64,000 nt of DNA from Nelumbo lutea (taxonomy: Eukaryota > Streptophyta > Magnoliopsida > Proteales > Nelumbonaceae). Positions 36,660-50,600 of the stretch are shown here, piece after piece. The notes beneath the pieces were generated by a model. That model did no database searches, was not told the DNA's origin, and saw nothing but the letters and a program-made list of their open reading frames with translations. The first letter of the stretch is position 1, and each line of letters starts with the position of its first letter. The stretch covers positions 106,513,254-106,577,253 of the forward strand of contig JAKGHH010000002.1 of assembly GCA_022828595.1 (NCBI GenBank), written 5' to 3'. The translations under genes were made by a program, and so were the position numbers.

Positions 36660-38407
36660 GAGTTTTCTGAGGCCTTCTTTCTTCAGATTCAGACAGACGC
36701 CATGCCGTTTACTAGGAATAAAGAAAGTGAAAAAGGGTGAGGGAGCAGGGAAGGTGACTGAGGACTAAGCAGACTCTTTGATGATTCAAAAAGAGAAAAG
36801 GGAAAAGGTGGCCAGTGGCCAGAGGCGACCTAATAAAGCAGCCGTCATACACGGGGGCCACGTTTGACGGCTGGATTGGAATTTACTCCAATGGTAGCGT
36901 GGGGAGGGTACCAGATTCCAATCTGACAACAGAAGTGCCTAGATGCATGGAATCAAAATTAAAAATGAATGGTCTCGTTTCTTCTGAAAAGATTCTTTGG
37001 CACGTGCTAAATGAGCTGGTATGATTGGGCCACGCCAGATGGGAGTGGCGTGAACGGTGGACATTACGATTCTGAGACACGCCCCGGACGTTGGGGGTGA
37101 CGTGGAGATGTGGCCAATCATTGAATAAGAGGCGTAATCATCGTCGGGAATCGAACTTTTGTCCTTTTCTCCCATGCAAAATGCCCCTGGTTGAAGGCTT
37201 AATTACACAGTACACACATCCTTAGGCCTTAAAGAGACTATTTTTGTCATTCTACCGAACAGAGGACTGGAGGACAACGGATTAGTTCAAATCTGATGGC
37301 AGTACGAACGCCTTGAAGACCGTTAATATGACACCATGTGGGCCCGAGTGTTTCAAAAACAGAATCATGGATTATCAAAGAAAACATTTCTTTCGTACGA
37401 TTTGATCCGACTCGTATTGATAGCAGTCTCGGGATCAAAGTAATCCAGTGGTTATGGGTGCAACGGGGGCGGGTTGGATCGGGTTGAAGCTCAACCTAAA
37501 GATGCAAATCGCGGGCTCAGATCTGGTCCAAAGTTAATTCCAAGTTTATCAAATCAGGCCCAATCCAAGCAGACCAAGCTTAACCCACTACAAGTTGGAT
37601 TGGGCTTGTGCTGAGCCAGGCTAGGTTAGTTGGGTTTGGGTAGGTTGGTTGGATTTATAGTCATTTTTTAATGAGTTTTATAGCCTAATTTTAAGAGTGA
37701 AATTGATTGTAAATATGTCATTTACAAATGTACATATATACATATATATGTATATAAAATTAAAAGAAGTTATTTTTATATAAATATAAAACTTTTATTT
37801 ATATATTTGGTCAAGTGGACTCAGGCTGGATTGTGTCGGGCCTGACCCAAGACCCCAAAGCCTAAGCCAAGTTTAGATCAGGTCTGAATTTTCTAGCCTA
37901 GGCTTAGCCCAAAGACCAAAAATGGGTCAGGTCGGACTCAGATTGGACCAGTGTCAATCCGCCATCAACTTGGTCAGTCAAATCATTCAAACGATCACCG
38001 AGGCAAGATTCTAGGTCCAATTCAATTAAGACCCGCCAAATGGTCAAAAAACATTAACTTGGTCAAGAATGGTTCAACCATTGACTCTTTTCGACCTAGT
38101 GACTGGGTCGTGGATTGCACATTCAATGCATGCAAACTTTCGAAGGCCCTAACTTTGCATTCCGATGTTCGATTGGGGTGATTTTTTTATATTTTGAATA
38201 ACTTTTCGAGATCTATGTGTCCCAAGGTGCCCATCCTGCTATTTTTGCTTAAAAAACCCTTTTGGCCTCAAATTGCATTTTCTAATATTTTTTGTAAATA
38301 AAAAATTAAAAAACATAAATTAAATATAAAATAATAAATATAACATATCTAAAACATACTTATGCACTATTTATTGCTAAATATATATTCACACACACAT
38401 GCACATA
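36660..38407. other. Intergenic DNA upstream of the CLE gene
   Basis: No gene is seen. 36660-37400 may include the CLE promoter. 37440-37960 is repeat-like, rich in GGGTTGG, CAGGTC and AAGCCCA words typical of eroded hAT-like MITEs. An AT-rich block with TATATACATATATATG lies near 37735. Confidence 0.4.
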
Positions 38408-38916
38408 TAGGGCTGTTCATAAGAAGGCCCAACCCGGACCAACCCAATCCAAGCCAATCGGGTTTTCATCAACACGGGTCGGTTTCGAGTTGTGCAAATT
38501 CCTAAACCGATGATTCGGGTTGGTTTCGGTTTTCACACAAGAAAACCCAAACCGATCCGAATCAAACCAACTTAGTTCAAACATGAAGTTCCAAAGCCCA
38601 TTAGGCCACCTAGTTTTTGAATGGTTGCAAGAAACTTTGGATTAGTGAATAGTGATTAATGAACAACTTTTGTGATTAACTTTTCATTTAAATTTTATCA
38701 TAAGAGATGGTTGAATCATTCAATTTATGATTATTTTTAAAATTAGCAAGACTTTATCACAGGGATGAACTTAGAACCGAAATTGACTCAAACCGACCAG
38801 GTCGGTTTTGCTTAACACTGGGTCAGTTTCAATTTCTATGTCAGGTAACCCGATTAGGTCGAATCGATTGGAAAAATCATAATAAACCGACCCAACCCGA
38901 CCTGTGAACAGCCCTA
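38408..38916. mobile_element. hAT-like non-autonomous element, copy 1
   Basis: The ends TAGGGCTGTTCATAAGA and CTGTGAACAGCCCTA are inverted repeats. Inside are GGTCGG/CCAACCCGA words. The same ends occur at 62502-63014. No 8-bp duplication is visible, because the flanks are (CA)n. Confidence 0.6.
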
Positions 38917-40116
38917 CACACACACATATATATATACACTACACCAATACCAATAGACAATAGTCCAGTTGTAGGTATAATGTGGGCAGGCGGGCTGGCA
39001 TGGCCCACTTTTGCAGGCCGGCCACACAATTGTGGGTCATTTCCTGCCAACAAAGCCTTTCCGGCATCATGACTATCAATGTGCAAAATTCCAAAGGTTA
39101 AAATCTGCCATGGTACCAAACGGAGAAATGGTCACCGTGGAATCCAAATATTCCACAATTAACGATTCCAGTTGCACCGTGAATTCAAATTTATCCCAAC
39201 AGTTGAGATTCCAAACACTGCAAAAGTGGAGTTTCCCAATGCATTGGTATGCAAACATTCTTCCATTCTTTTTCCCTGGTAGTGAATTTGGGCAGGTCCG
39301 GCCGGAGTGAAAGTCAATGCAGGCCCAACCCAATATAACCAACATACCCTACCCAGGTCCAGCCCAAATTAAAATTTGATATACTTAAATTTGGCTCAGG
39401 TTTAGGTGGGCTTATTGAACTCAGCTTTTCGACCAATTAAACCATTTAACTCGGCTAATGGATTATAACTCAGAAATTTGCTCTTTTCTTTTGTACTTTT
39501 AATTATTACTTCTCATTTATCACACTTATTTTTTTATTTAATATGATAAATATAATATTAGAGATATGTTCAAGTTTTTTTACATGTATTAATTATATAT
39601 TTTTTAATATTTTAATTTAATTTATAATACTATAAATTGATCTATTTAACCTAAATGGTTGAACCGCTGACCCACCACTTATAAAAAAATGGTTCTGTTC
39701 CCATGTTGGTTTTAAAAGCATTATGAGAATTTAGGATATTGTCAAGCTGTCCAACACCAACTCCTTAGTTTACTTAGGCCGTCTGTTTGTATGATTTCCT
39801 TATACCGACCAATGACCAATGAGATGATCCTATATCAAGGGGTAGTCCACATAAGATAAAGAAGAAAACTTAACCATAAAGAACAAAAAACAACACCCTT
39901 CTCATTTGCCCAAAATTGAAGTCCAATCTAACCTTTATAGAGGATTCTCTTACTAATGGTTAAAGAGAATATCACCAACTTTTTCCTCAATAGAGGATTC
40001 TCTTTTACTATCTTATGGCTTCATCAACCAGCCTCTTAAATATGGGAAAGTTGAGATTCTATTCAATTTAGAATTTCCCCATTTTTGAGGAAGAGGAAAG
40101 ACAACATTATTTCCAA
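38917..40116. other. Intergenic DNA, no gene seen
   Basis: Short frames only. 39300-39420 has GGTCCAGCCC/CAGGTTTAGG repeat-like words. Nothing else is supported. Confidence 0.4.
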
Positions 40117-40645
40117 TGTTTTAAAAACCGATTCAAAATCAGAACCATTTGGGCCACTGATTTCCAGGTTAGCAGTTCAACTGTGCAGTCTGAACAGATC
40201 AAATTGTGACACTTTAAAAACTAGTAAACATGTATGTGCATTTGTGATAGTACCTTTAAAACAAAACTATTTATATTTCACGGACAGTTTTTGAACAGTT
40301 ACAAGTGGGCAGTTTTCAAACAATTATAAGTGGGCAATTTCTAAAATAACAGTAAATGACAGATATGTCCTCTTTATGTCCATTGTATGTTTAGTCAAGA
40401 AGGATAGAAAACATCTAATGAAAATTCCAGAATGAAGAGGCACTCACTCTTTTATAAGTAGTATAGATTAAAGATGAAAAATTGGCCTAAAAACTGTTGA
40501 TTGGGTCAAACAAGTTGATAGTTCAACCACCCAGATCAGCAGGTCACTGATCAATTCAATGGTTTGGGGCTGAAATGGAACCACTATCCTGACCAATTTC
40601 TGGGCCAATCGGTCCAACCATCTGGATCAACAATTGTTCAAAATC
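40117..40645 (+). repeat. GGTTTT-TIR MITE-like element, copy 5, interrupted
   Basis: The left end is TGTTTTAAAAACCGATTC and the right end CAATTGTTCAAAATCC. The flanking parts match the family (GTTTGGGGCTGAAATGGAAC near 40560). About 280 bp of unrelated sequence from about 40205 to 40490 separates the halves, with repeated CAGTTTTTGAACAGTTACAA-like words, so a later insertion or rearrangement is likely. Confidence 0.45.
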
Positions 40646-43600
40646 CTTGGTTATTATCTTTGGTGAGAGAGAACAAAGGAAGTTTTCATCCTCTGAAGGA
40701 AGAGTTGAGATAGAATTAGTCCATTATTACGTATTTGCAAGCTATTTGAACCATTTCCTTCACAATTTTAAGTATTCTCTATCAAGGTTATAATGGAGTT
40801 ATTGGGTTCTATATTGACTGGCATTACCAGTGGAATCTTCTTAGGTTTATTAAATTAAACCGTTGTAGTGATTTTGTTGTATTACCCAACAGACTATTTT
40901 CTCTTGATGTTTGGGTTCTTATGGTTGTAACTAGAACTATGCCCCATTGTTTACATTAACTATGGATGTTTGGCTGTACTAGGTCCCATTGAAGGATTCA
41001 TAGTTCTATAGATAAATCTCAATATCTCATCAACATACAAGTAAATATCTATATAATACCTACTGCATAGTTTTCCTATCAAGTTCCTCTTTGGTTCATT
41101 CAAAGATAGAAATGGTCAATTTTCTAAAAACGCTGTTTCGAAGCCCACAAATGTGAGAATGTCAAAGGGTTACCCCAAATATAGGAGTGATCAGATGATC
41201 TAGAAATCAGAAATGAAGAATATTGCATTGCAAAGACTATAAACCCATATAATGAATGGTTTCTTGCATTGAAAGGACAAGGAAACAAGAAAAGAAAGAG
41301 AGGAAGTTCCATGGAGAAAAGGTCCCTAGTGCATAGAATGGAGCAAATACTAAATTAAACCTCTAACAGCAAAATTAACCTAACATCCAAGTAGAAAATC
41401 CTGCAAAAATAAATCAAAGCCATCTGGTTTGAAAACAAATTGTTTCTCAAAACAACACCACAGAAACATTTTCTTGGTTGCGTGTTTTTTGTTTTCACAA
41501 GTTTGAAGAGAGAAATTTTGTTTTTGTTTTAGAAAACATAACTTTGATGGTTTCAAATACATGATTTATTTTAAAACAAAACCATCTTGTTTTCACTTCA
41601 CAAAACAAAAACAAGGTTAGAGAACTTTTATTTTTCTGACATGACAATTTTGAAAACAAGTGAGAATTAAAATATTCACATTGTCAAACACCCCCTTACT
41701 CCCTTAGTAATTGAAAACAAAGAAAACACCTGATGAGTGGAATAGAAGACTGAGAATCCCTATATATTTGAGCAAAGGCGACATACAAATAGTGTTGTCA
41801 ATAGAGCCTGAAGATTTGAGATTCATCCTATCAGTTTGGATTTGGATGGTCTGTTTACTTAAACCAGCAAAAATCAGGGTTTTGAAATCCAAATCCATTT
41901 AATAAAACAGATCATTTGTTTTCTTTATGTAACATGTACAGAGGCTATAATTTATAAGTCCATTAATTTAAATTTACTCTATGTACAAAAAGGAAAAAAA
42001 TCATTTGTTTTCTTATTTTTTTTAGAATTCTTTTCTTCAGATTTTGGATCAAATTCAAGATGGTTTATCAAATTTGAATCAAATCCAAAAAATTAGAAAA
42101 TTCAATAAACTAATAGGATTCAAATACAATATGAGACCCCTAGATTTGATTGGATTTTGAATCAAGTTTTGACAAGGAATTTCATAAGCAGAATGAACTT
42201 GGATGTGGCTAGATCTAATCAAAACCAGACACAATTACAGCCCTATAGACAAAGTTTCAATAATTATTGTTGCATCAAGCTTATGAAACATAAGGGGGGA
42301 GAATTGAGCAATGATTAAGACATATAAACATTTTAGTTTTTGCTACAAGACATTAAACTTGTGTACATTAAAAAGGATATGTTGGTATAACTGATAATTT
42401 TAATTTATCAATGAAAATAAGTATCTATCAAAAATTGTCAAAAGAAATAATGAAAGAATTAACAAGATATATGCAGATCAACAAGAAAGCAAGGAAAGCA
42501 ATTACCAAGGCCAGAGTTAACACATGATGATATTTATGATGAGCTTCGATCAAACCGAATTATTTTCACTGGCAGTTACTAGTCTTCTTTGCACATGGTT
42601 AAACAATGCCACTCAACTTAGTAGCCCTAATAGGTAACAAGAGGATAACACATCTTTCTGTAAATTTAGGTGTAGAAATATACAATTAATTAAAATTCAT
42701 GGTCCAAGAACATTACCATATAAATATAGCCATATGGATAAAGTCGTTATGTGCTTCAAGAGTGTTGTGCTATTGGAAATAGCACAATTAAAGCTATAAA
42801 GGATGGTCTATAAGATTGCCAATCACTAATAACAAGCTTCAACAATCAAGAAAATGAGAAATAATACATTGTTTCCTAAAATCACTCTAGAGTTTACTTG
42901 AAATACTTGCCACAGGCACGATGCTGAAGCTCAAAACAATTCAATTTATTTGCTTACTAAATCACCCCATACGTATATAGACAAAGCATGGGTCGGATAT
43001 ACCCCCTCTAGGACCAAGAGATAAGAAAAAAAGGAAATTATAATTCTGCCACTCATACCTTTTTTTATCAATAACAGTCAAGAGCTATTCATTGATAATG
43101 AAAACAGAGATGCATACCCCTGCACCTCAAGGTCAAAGGAGCTTACAAGTACGGTCAAGGATGACACTCAAATAGGAAAAAAAGGATGTACAAGTAGCCA
43201 ATGGCTGACACCCGAGACCAAGGGCCTCCCAAACAAGAGTATGTCTTCCCACCCTTTCCCTAGCAAATGCATCAGGAATGTCATTGACCAACCTAAATGC
43301 TACAACTCATAATCTCCTTAATCAATGATACCAAAATTTTTAAATAATTAAATTATAACTAAACAAATCAGACTCCTTGGCTATACACCAAGACAAGAAA
43401 AAAGATCAAATACCCGCTGGACACATTAACTCCCAAGAATTGTCTCTATGTCATATCAAAACCTGTGTATGGATTTTTCCCCCTCCTAGAATATGTTTTT
43501 AGGGGCTTATAACAACTCCCCATCAGTTGAAACTTTTTTCATGATTAAATGCCATCAAAACATAAGACAAGGTAATGATATAAAAGCAGAACTCACCTGA

Positions 43601-43859
43601 GAAAGAAGATAGCAGAAATGAACTGTCAATGTGATACCAATAAACCATACATGTTCTACCGATCAAAAGGAAAAAAAAAAAACATTATTGTTTCTGTTTA
43701 CAGGGATAGGCACCAAAAGATGCCTGGGCTGACCCATAGTACAGAATTAAATAATACTGAAATGAGCAACCAAGCTACTTAAGTTTCACATAGTAACCTG
43801 CTATGAAATATCCAGTCTGACTACTGTCTGAGGATCAAAATCCATCCATTCACAATGTC
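40646..43859. other. Intergenic DNA, no gene seen
   Basis: 41460-41697 is a copy of the TTGTCAAACACCCC repeat family. The minus strand of 43050-43320 has a short coding-like run ending near a tail reading CTCTTGACTGTTATTGATAA that may be a retroelement end. The rest shows no coding sense. Confidence 0.35.
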
Positions 43860-44290
43860 CAAATATTTTTCAAATCATTTAAGCCTGGAAAGGAACAGTG
43901 TTCTGGATGTCCCGCCATTACAATCTATCAAGAGTCATGCTCTGTGGGATTATGTGTTTAAATCATTTATTACCACCTCAAACCACATTTCGTTGGACTT
44001 CCCCCTGCTTCTTTAGACCCTTCGACTTGTACCAAGTCACCCTTCACTGGTGCAGTCACTGGTCACCATACACATGATCAAACCATCTCAGTCAACTTTC
44101 CCCCATCTTGTCGTTAGCTGGAGCTACTCTTAAGTTCACTTCAATGTACTTATTTCTGATACTCTCTTTTAGTCGTGCCATTCATCCATCTCAACATCTT
44201 CATCTCAGCTAAACCCATGAATATATTGCTTCTTGATTTCTCAGCACTCTGTCTCAAATAGAAATGTTGCTCTTATAGTCTCAGGGATAA
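43860..44290 (-). pseudogene. RTE-type LINE reverse transcriptase fragment
   Basis: Minus-strand translation gives RNKYIEVNLRVAPANDKMGES, a stop, LRWFDHVYGDQ, then after a shift SMTLDRL. These match the end of RTE-type plant LINE proteins, where RLRWFGHVQRR and SMTLDRIEWRKRI are standard. Stops and shifts make it a relic. Confidence 0.7.
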
Positions 44291-45339
44291 TACAGATATA
44301 CATCATATTTTGATACAATGGTGTATTTTTAGAGGCCTCCTAATATAGAAAAGGGATAGATCCTTCGCATATTAGAATCAGTCAAATGTGGCCCCTTATG
44401 AACCTAGAAGTTCTAATTACCCATTCTCTTAGCCTTTTGCAAATACAAATCTTTCTTTTCTCTTCCATCTGTCTGTATTTTCATATGAATTTTCAGACTT
44501 TGAATAGAATAAATCAGCATGGAGTCATTCTCTTAAAGATGAATATTTTAGATGAATACTCAGGCATACTTCTGAAACTGATTTACTTGACACCTTGGCA
44601 AAAGAAAGTGAAGGGAACTTCAATCTTGCATCTTAGTTTTACCATCAAAGCTTCACATAAAGCCATTTGGAAGCAAAAAAATTCTCTATCAGTATTCATG
44701 ATTCCAAGCCCAAAAATCCATTTCTACAAAATGGTCAATGCATGTGGCATCCCTATTAGACTAGTAATGAGAAACAAAATGCCCTGAATTCATCTGTTGC
44801 AAAGAAAAAAGTACATATATAATAAAAAAAAAACAAAGTGAGAAATGAGCAATACAGATAATAACTATTTCAGTAAGCATATTAAAAAAAACTATCAATT
44901 AAAAGTTGTATACTCATTTGATCTCATCTTCTCCAAGGAAAATGGCACAAAAATCATGACTTTTATTGTCCAGCATCAATGAGTGCACTTATTAATTCAC
45001 TAAATTTACATGAATCCATGCCTTTCATCCACATTGCAAGATGATAGGGCAAACTGAAACATAAATAACCATCTAGAAATTATAATTTTTAGATTGTATA
45101 TTTTCTTTCTTTTCTTTTCTTTTTTGATCGAACTACTTACAATTTTTGGATCTGGTAACGCCAAATTAGCAACTCCAGTGGATTAAAAAAGGTCCATTGT
45201 CCTGCCTGCAATAGAAGCTGCGCCCTGTAATCTGTGACACGAACAAAAGTACAACCATATTTGAGCAACAAGATCAAGATACACATTCACAAAGAAATGT
45301 TGCTCACACTCTATGCTGCATTGTAATAGGTGCCGCAGA
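44291..45339 (-). other. EIL3 3' flank
   Basis: This is downstream of the EIL3 stop on the minus strand and includes its 3' UTR, whose end cannot be placed. A 133-codon plus-strand frame at 44386-44787 has no recognisable domain or splice context and is not called as a gene. Confidence 0.4.
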
Positions 45340-47640
45340 CTATGCTCCGAAATATTGGATTAAGTCATCATCAAGTGAAAAATCTAAATCAGCATCTAAT
45401 GAACTAGTGCCATCAAATCCAAATAATGGACTGTTGAATCCTCCATAATCTAATGACAGGCCATCAAGCGGAGACCCATAGTGGCTTTCAACGGGTTTAT
45501 CTTGCTCACTATGGAAATTATCCTTTCCATAACGATGTATTTCCTCTCCCGCAATCTGATTTCTATTTCCATGTAGCAATGGTGCATGGTATCCTGTTTC
45601 CTCAGGTATCATCTGGGGATCTGCCATTGATATCTGTAGCTGCTCTTTATCCTGATGTAGCCTATTTCCTACTGATGGATCATAGAAAAAGTAACTAGGT
45701 CTAGGAGGCAATTCAGCATTTTGCACAATTGAATATAATAAGGGTCTGTCACCAACAAGCATACTCTCTGAGGTTGTTTCATTGGTGGAAGGAAGGTCTG
45801 AGAAGGTGTTAAGCGCAGATTCAGGTAACTGGAGCTGGATATCCTGATCTTCTTCCAAAGGCCTCAAAGATGAAACTGGATCATTTTCCAGCTGGGTTGT
45901 TTGCATTTGAAATTCAACCAACTGTAAGTCAACCTGGTTCATATCTGGAACCACGCTCCTCTCTTCCCCATGTAGATGCTCATTCTGAGAAGATGGTGTC
46001 CCTTGATCAACAGGTTTTGAGCTCCCACGTGGTCTTTTTCTCCTTGGCTGTTCTTCAATTTGCTCTTTATCATTAGAAGGACGCCTTGGGTTATCACATG
46101 GGTTTCCACAAGGTCCTGCATTCACTGGTTGAATTCTCCTGTCAACTTTAGGATTAGAAGAAACAGAACCCACACCATCATCAACACCATCAACATCATA
46201 GTCACTGTCACTACTAGCCGCAGCCTGCTTCCTTCCACCACGACTTCTTGGAGGCATCTCAGTTACACCAGATACACCATTGTCGCCACTTGGCTGCTGG
46301 ATAAGTGCTTCCTCTCGGCTCAAGACTCCCAACCAAATTGAACTCTCCTTGGCAGTCATCTTATCCTGTAAACACTTCGACTGCCTGACATGCTTCCTGA
46401 TCTTTGCAATATTGGGGGACATGTGCTTGATAACTGCAGTTAGCACACCAACCTTCCACATCTTCTTCAGATCATGGGGCTTTCTGTAAGGTGGAACCTG
46501 ACCCTTGGGTAATCCTAGCTTTTCCCACCAGTCCTCGTTACCTGATGGCCACCAGGGTGGCGGAAGACCTTTCTCTAATGGGTATTTCCGCTGCGGGGGA
46601 TCGCAGTGTTGCATCAAGGACGAGAGGAGAGAGCCCAAAGTGGCATCTTGAAGGTCCTGAAGGCTGCTCTGAGAGTTCCCATTTCGTTTATTCTCTGCCT
46701 CACCTACTGCTAAACACTCTGCTTCATACTTGGCTATTGCCGCCGGTCCGTTCTTATTAAACTTCACCTTCTCCTTCCACCAAGCCCGTATGTTATCAGA
46801 GGAACCACTCACCGGCTTTCCCTTCTCGGGCACGATCCCGTACACGAATCCACGGGCATTACAGACTTCCATCAGCTTCAGCATGTACTTGAGGATACCA
46901 TCTTGGGCTCTGGACATTTTTTTCCTTCGAGCCTGGTCGGAGGTCTGTTTAGGCTTGGGTTTCTCCTGTTGGGCAGCAAGCTTCTGCCTCTCCTTGATCC
47001 TCTTGAGCTTGACCCGGTCCTTCCACATGCGCCTTTCCAGCTCGTCAGCTTCAATCTCTTCATCACTGACATCTTTCTCCGCTAGATTATCACACCTGAT
47101 GTCGTCAACCTCAAGATCCGAACTGTCGCCCAAAACACCCGCAATTATCAGAAAATTCTCAATTTGATTCAAAAATATGAGAATCAAGTACAGGTTTAAA
47201 GGGACGAAAATCAAAGAGAGGTAAGCAAGAGTCATGATTCTTTCCTGAACCCAAGTACCCTTTCCATGTATTATACGCTACCTACCTCCCTAATTATCTC
47301 AATCAGCTAGTATAGTACAATCAGGAACACTTCGAAAGAAAGCCAAAAGACAAAATTGAAAGCAAAGCTTCAAATGAACGGGGGAAAAACAATAGACGAA
47401 TCTCCATGACCCAGCCCTCGGTATTTACAGAGACCAGAGGCGTTAACAAATAACAAAAGGTCCGATTTCAGATTCTACAGAAGAGAAGGACTCGAATAAG
47501 CCACCGAACGATTTCTTATTAAACAGTAATGTCGATTGAAAAGCATCGAAAATCCACCCCTTAAACCGAAACCAACAAAAAGCAATTGGAAGATAAAGGA
47601 GATACCAGATTTCAGCGCCAATCTCTTCCAAATCCGCCAT
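45340..47640 (-). CDS. EIL3: EIN3-like transcription factor, EIL3/SLIM1 type
   Basis: Nuclear factor of the EIN3/EIL family. Exon 1 is 47606-47640 (11 codons plus two bases, [11 protein letters not shown]). Exon 2 is 45340-47122 (acceptor GGCGACAG). Together they encode 605 residues; Cys12 is split by the intron. Residues 13-60 are acidic and then basic ([31 protein letters not shown]). The EIN3 DNA-binding core follows, with [57 protein letters not shown] and [30 protein letters not shown] acidic block and a basic RRKRPRGSS stretch come next, and the C-terminus is acidic, ending DDLIQYFGA. Extending the long frame to the upstream ATG at 47235 would add a hydrophobic leader unknown in the family, so the spliced start is preferred. 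The C-terminal DYGGF and FGA ending fit EIL3/SLIM1, which controls sulfur-deficiency responses in Arabidopsis; that role is inferred. Confidence 0.93.
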
Positions 47641-50600
47641 CTCCTTCAGCCTGCAGACGAGTTTGGTGATTACCCCTTCTCCCCCTTCCTCTTCCTCTGC
47701 CTTCCAAGAAGCGGCAGAAACCTGGATGATATAGTGGAAGTCTCGAAATTAAAAAACGACGGACAGAAGAGAGAGAGAGAATGAAAAAACATTTTTGTAA
47801 GCTTTAAAAGGTTAAAAGCTTTGAGCTTGAATCCCTTTCCTTTCCTTACTGCAATCATATTTTAATAAATAATTAGTGGTAACGCTCGTAGCTCGTTTCT
47901 CCTTCGGATGGGAGCTTTGTGCAGTCTGTGTTCCAAAAGTTGACTCAACACAGCTACAACCAGATGCAACAACGATCCATGGGAAGATGGGTCTCTCTCT
48001 TGATTGGACACTTTTATGCCGTCAGATCGGTCTCTCGTCTAATCTGCATTGAATGGTTAAATGATTGATGGGTGGTCTATGACTTCGTCTTTGACAGACG
48101 ATAGAGGGTTGTAATGTATGTTTATGACCAGTGATGGCATAACGTGCACGTCGGCATGGAATGTGTTTGGTGGGGACCATGGTAGCAAGATTCCGCATGG
48201 GCGGCTGAGAATCAACAAAGTTCTCCACCTCCACGATGACCGGGGAACCTTGTCCCTAATTCCTAATTAATTAATTAGTTAGGCATAATAAAGAGACGTA
48301 TTAGAAAACTAAGGAGCTTATCGTAATACATGACGCAAACAAGCCCTTAAAATAAAATGAATAAATAAAAGTCCGGGGCTGCGTAGCTGCTGACGTAATC
48401 GTTTCTGGTCTTCGGTCTTCCCACCGAATGATGGATGAAACAGCCGAACAGGGGGCAGGGAAGCGATGAAGCACCGAAGCAACTTGTAGTCATAGGCAGA
48501 CAGTCTTATCTCTCACACCCCCACCCTAAATATATTACATATTACAATATATAGTATTTATAATATATATCATTTATTATTTATAATATAATATATTATA
48601 TGTATAGATATAAAAATTTGAAAAATCGGTTAGCTGATGGTATCTGTTTTATTTCGGTTAGGAGATATGCAAAAATCAATGGGTTCGCTTTAGTTTTAAA
48701 AAACCCCATGGTTCTGTCAACCCTAGGGATAGCCAATTGTTGGGGAAATATCATTTTTTATGTTTTCTAAGTATCATTTATTTACTGTTGAATTTATACA
48801 TTATCGTTAAAAAAAACATTAAATAAAAAAATACAAAATGTTTATTATCCATTTTTTTCATTTTTCAAGATAAAAAAATGCAAAACATTTATTAAAATAA
48901 ATATCCATGATATTAATTAATCCATAAATCCAAACAGGAGATGCTCTTAATGCACACCTAAAAACATTATGAATAAAGGGTGGCCACGAGCTATTCGAGT
49001 TTAGTTAGTAAAAAGCTTGATTCAGTTCAGTTTAAAACGAAATTCAAGTCAAACTGTATAATAAATAAATAATTTATATATATAGATATATATATTATAA
49101 TAAATAAATTTTATTTATATGTAATAATATTTTTATTTTTTATGTATAATAGTAAATAATTTTTATTGATTTGCGATCGAACTTAAACTTGCAAGTTTTT
49201 GAATCGAACCGAGCTCAACCTCAACCTCAAACTCAAACTTAATATTATTTTTAGGAGGAAGCTCAAATAACCATGCATGCTATGTGGAGCAAATCCAATA
49301 TCCTTTAGACTATTCACTTATCGAATATTCACTAATGGCCATTTGAGAGGGCTGAACTGATCGAAATTTTTCATCGAAGGCCCTCCTGAGTCCCTGACCC
49401 TGAGGTAACATTTTATCACTATAGGTTCGAGCCTTTTGTGTCGGTTCTATCCAAATTTTGACAAAAACCCAAACTGAATCCATTCAGACTTCATTGCTTA
49501 AGAAGTCAATGAAATCGGATCATTTTGACAAAGTACAGTAGATAAGCTATTTAAAGAAGCTGAATTATAAAGCCCATCAACCAGCTGTCACTGGCCATGT
49601 GGGCCCCACACTTGACCAGCCAAATCCTGTTTCCCTAAAGGGAATTTCAAACCTCCTGTTTCCTGAACGTGCCCTAAGCCTTAACCTCTGGCCATTAGGT
49701 GATCTGTTGCAGCCAATTCCTGCCCAACTACTTCTACAATAGCCACATCTGGCCATACTTGCAGTGGATCCGACGAAATCCTTTGCCCAAACATAGAAAA
49801 AGATTAAAAAAAAAAAAAAAAAAAGTGGAGGAACTTTACACATTATTCTCATGATATTCCAATGAGAGACTCACATGTGGGAGAATTTATTATTGTGAAT
49901 TCTTATGGAAAACAATCAAGTGGAGGATATGCCATATGGGTGTCAAGTTGATTGTTAACATGCTTTTTCAAATGCTACTCTTTTCTTTCATTTTTTTTCT
50001 TTTAATGTAAAGGGTCCCTATTCAATGAAAATCTACATGTGGCAATTGGACCCGCCCCATTGGGCCCTGATCCACCCCACCACAGTCGGAGAAGGATTTT
50101 TTAATACTAATGGATTTTGGATTTGTTCGTTTTCTTTGAAGTTTAATATTTGAAAGTGTAATAATTACATTAAGAGATATATTGGTATTGATGATTTTTT
50201 TTTTCCTCTAAATTCTAAATGCAAAGAATGTTTCTCTAAACTCTGAATTTTGAATTTTGAATTCTGAAAATTACTAAATATCCATTTTGACTCCATATAT
50301 GAGAGTTTTTGTTAGTCTTTTTGGAGGTATCATTAGAAAACAAAAAAAATTGTATGAGTGCACTTTAAGAGATAAGAGATAAGATGAAATGAACAACAAT
50401 TTTTCTCTTAAAATTAAAATATTCCTATTAAGAGATAAGAGTTAAGAGGAAACGAACAGACCCTTCGGGTGGGTTTCAACTTTTAAGGAAACCAAAAACT
50501 CTGGTGACTAAGGACAGGGTGGGTATGATATTTGTCCAATCGCCTCAATCCCGACCCTAAACCCACTCTGATTAAAAGTGTGTTGGGTGAACGGAGTGGG

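Noticed and set aside
44386..44787. 133-codon plus-strand frame
   Set aside because: No domain, hydrophobic low-information sequence, and it lies in the AT-rich 3' flank of EIL3.
46730..47167. 145-codon plus-strand frame over EIL3
   Set aside because: It is antisense to the EIN3 DNA-binding exon, whose minus-strand reading is clearly the real one.
47123..47235. EIL3 start at 47235 with an extra hydrophobic N-terminus
   Set aside because: The extension lies in the intron. The spliced start at 47640 restores the family N-terminus.
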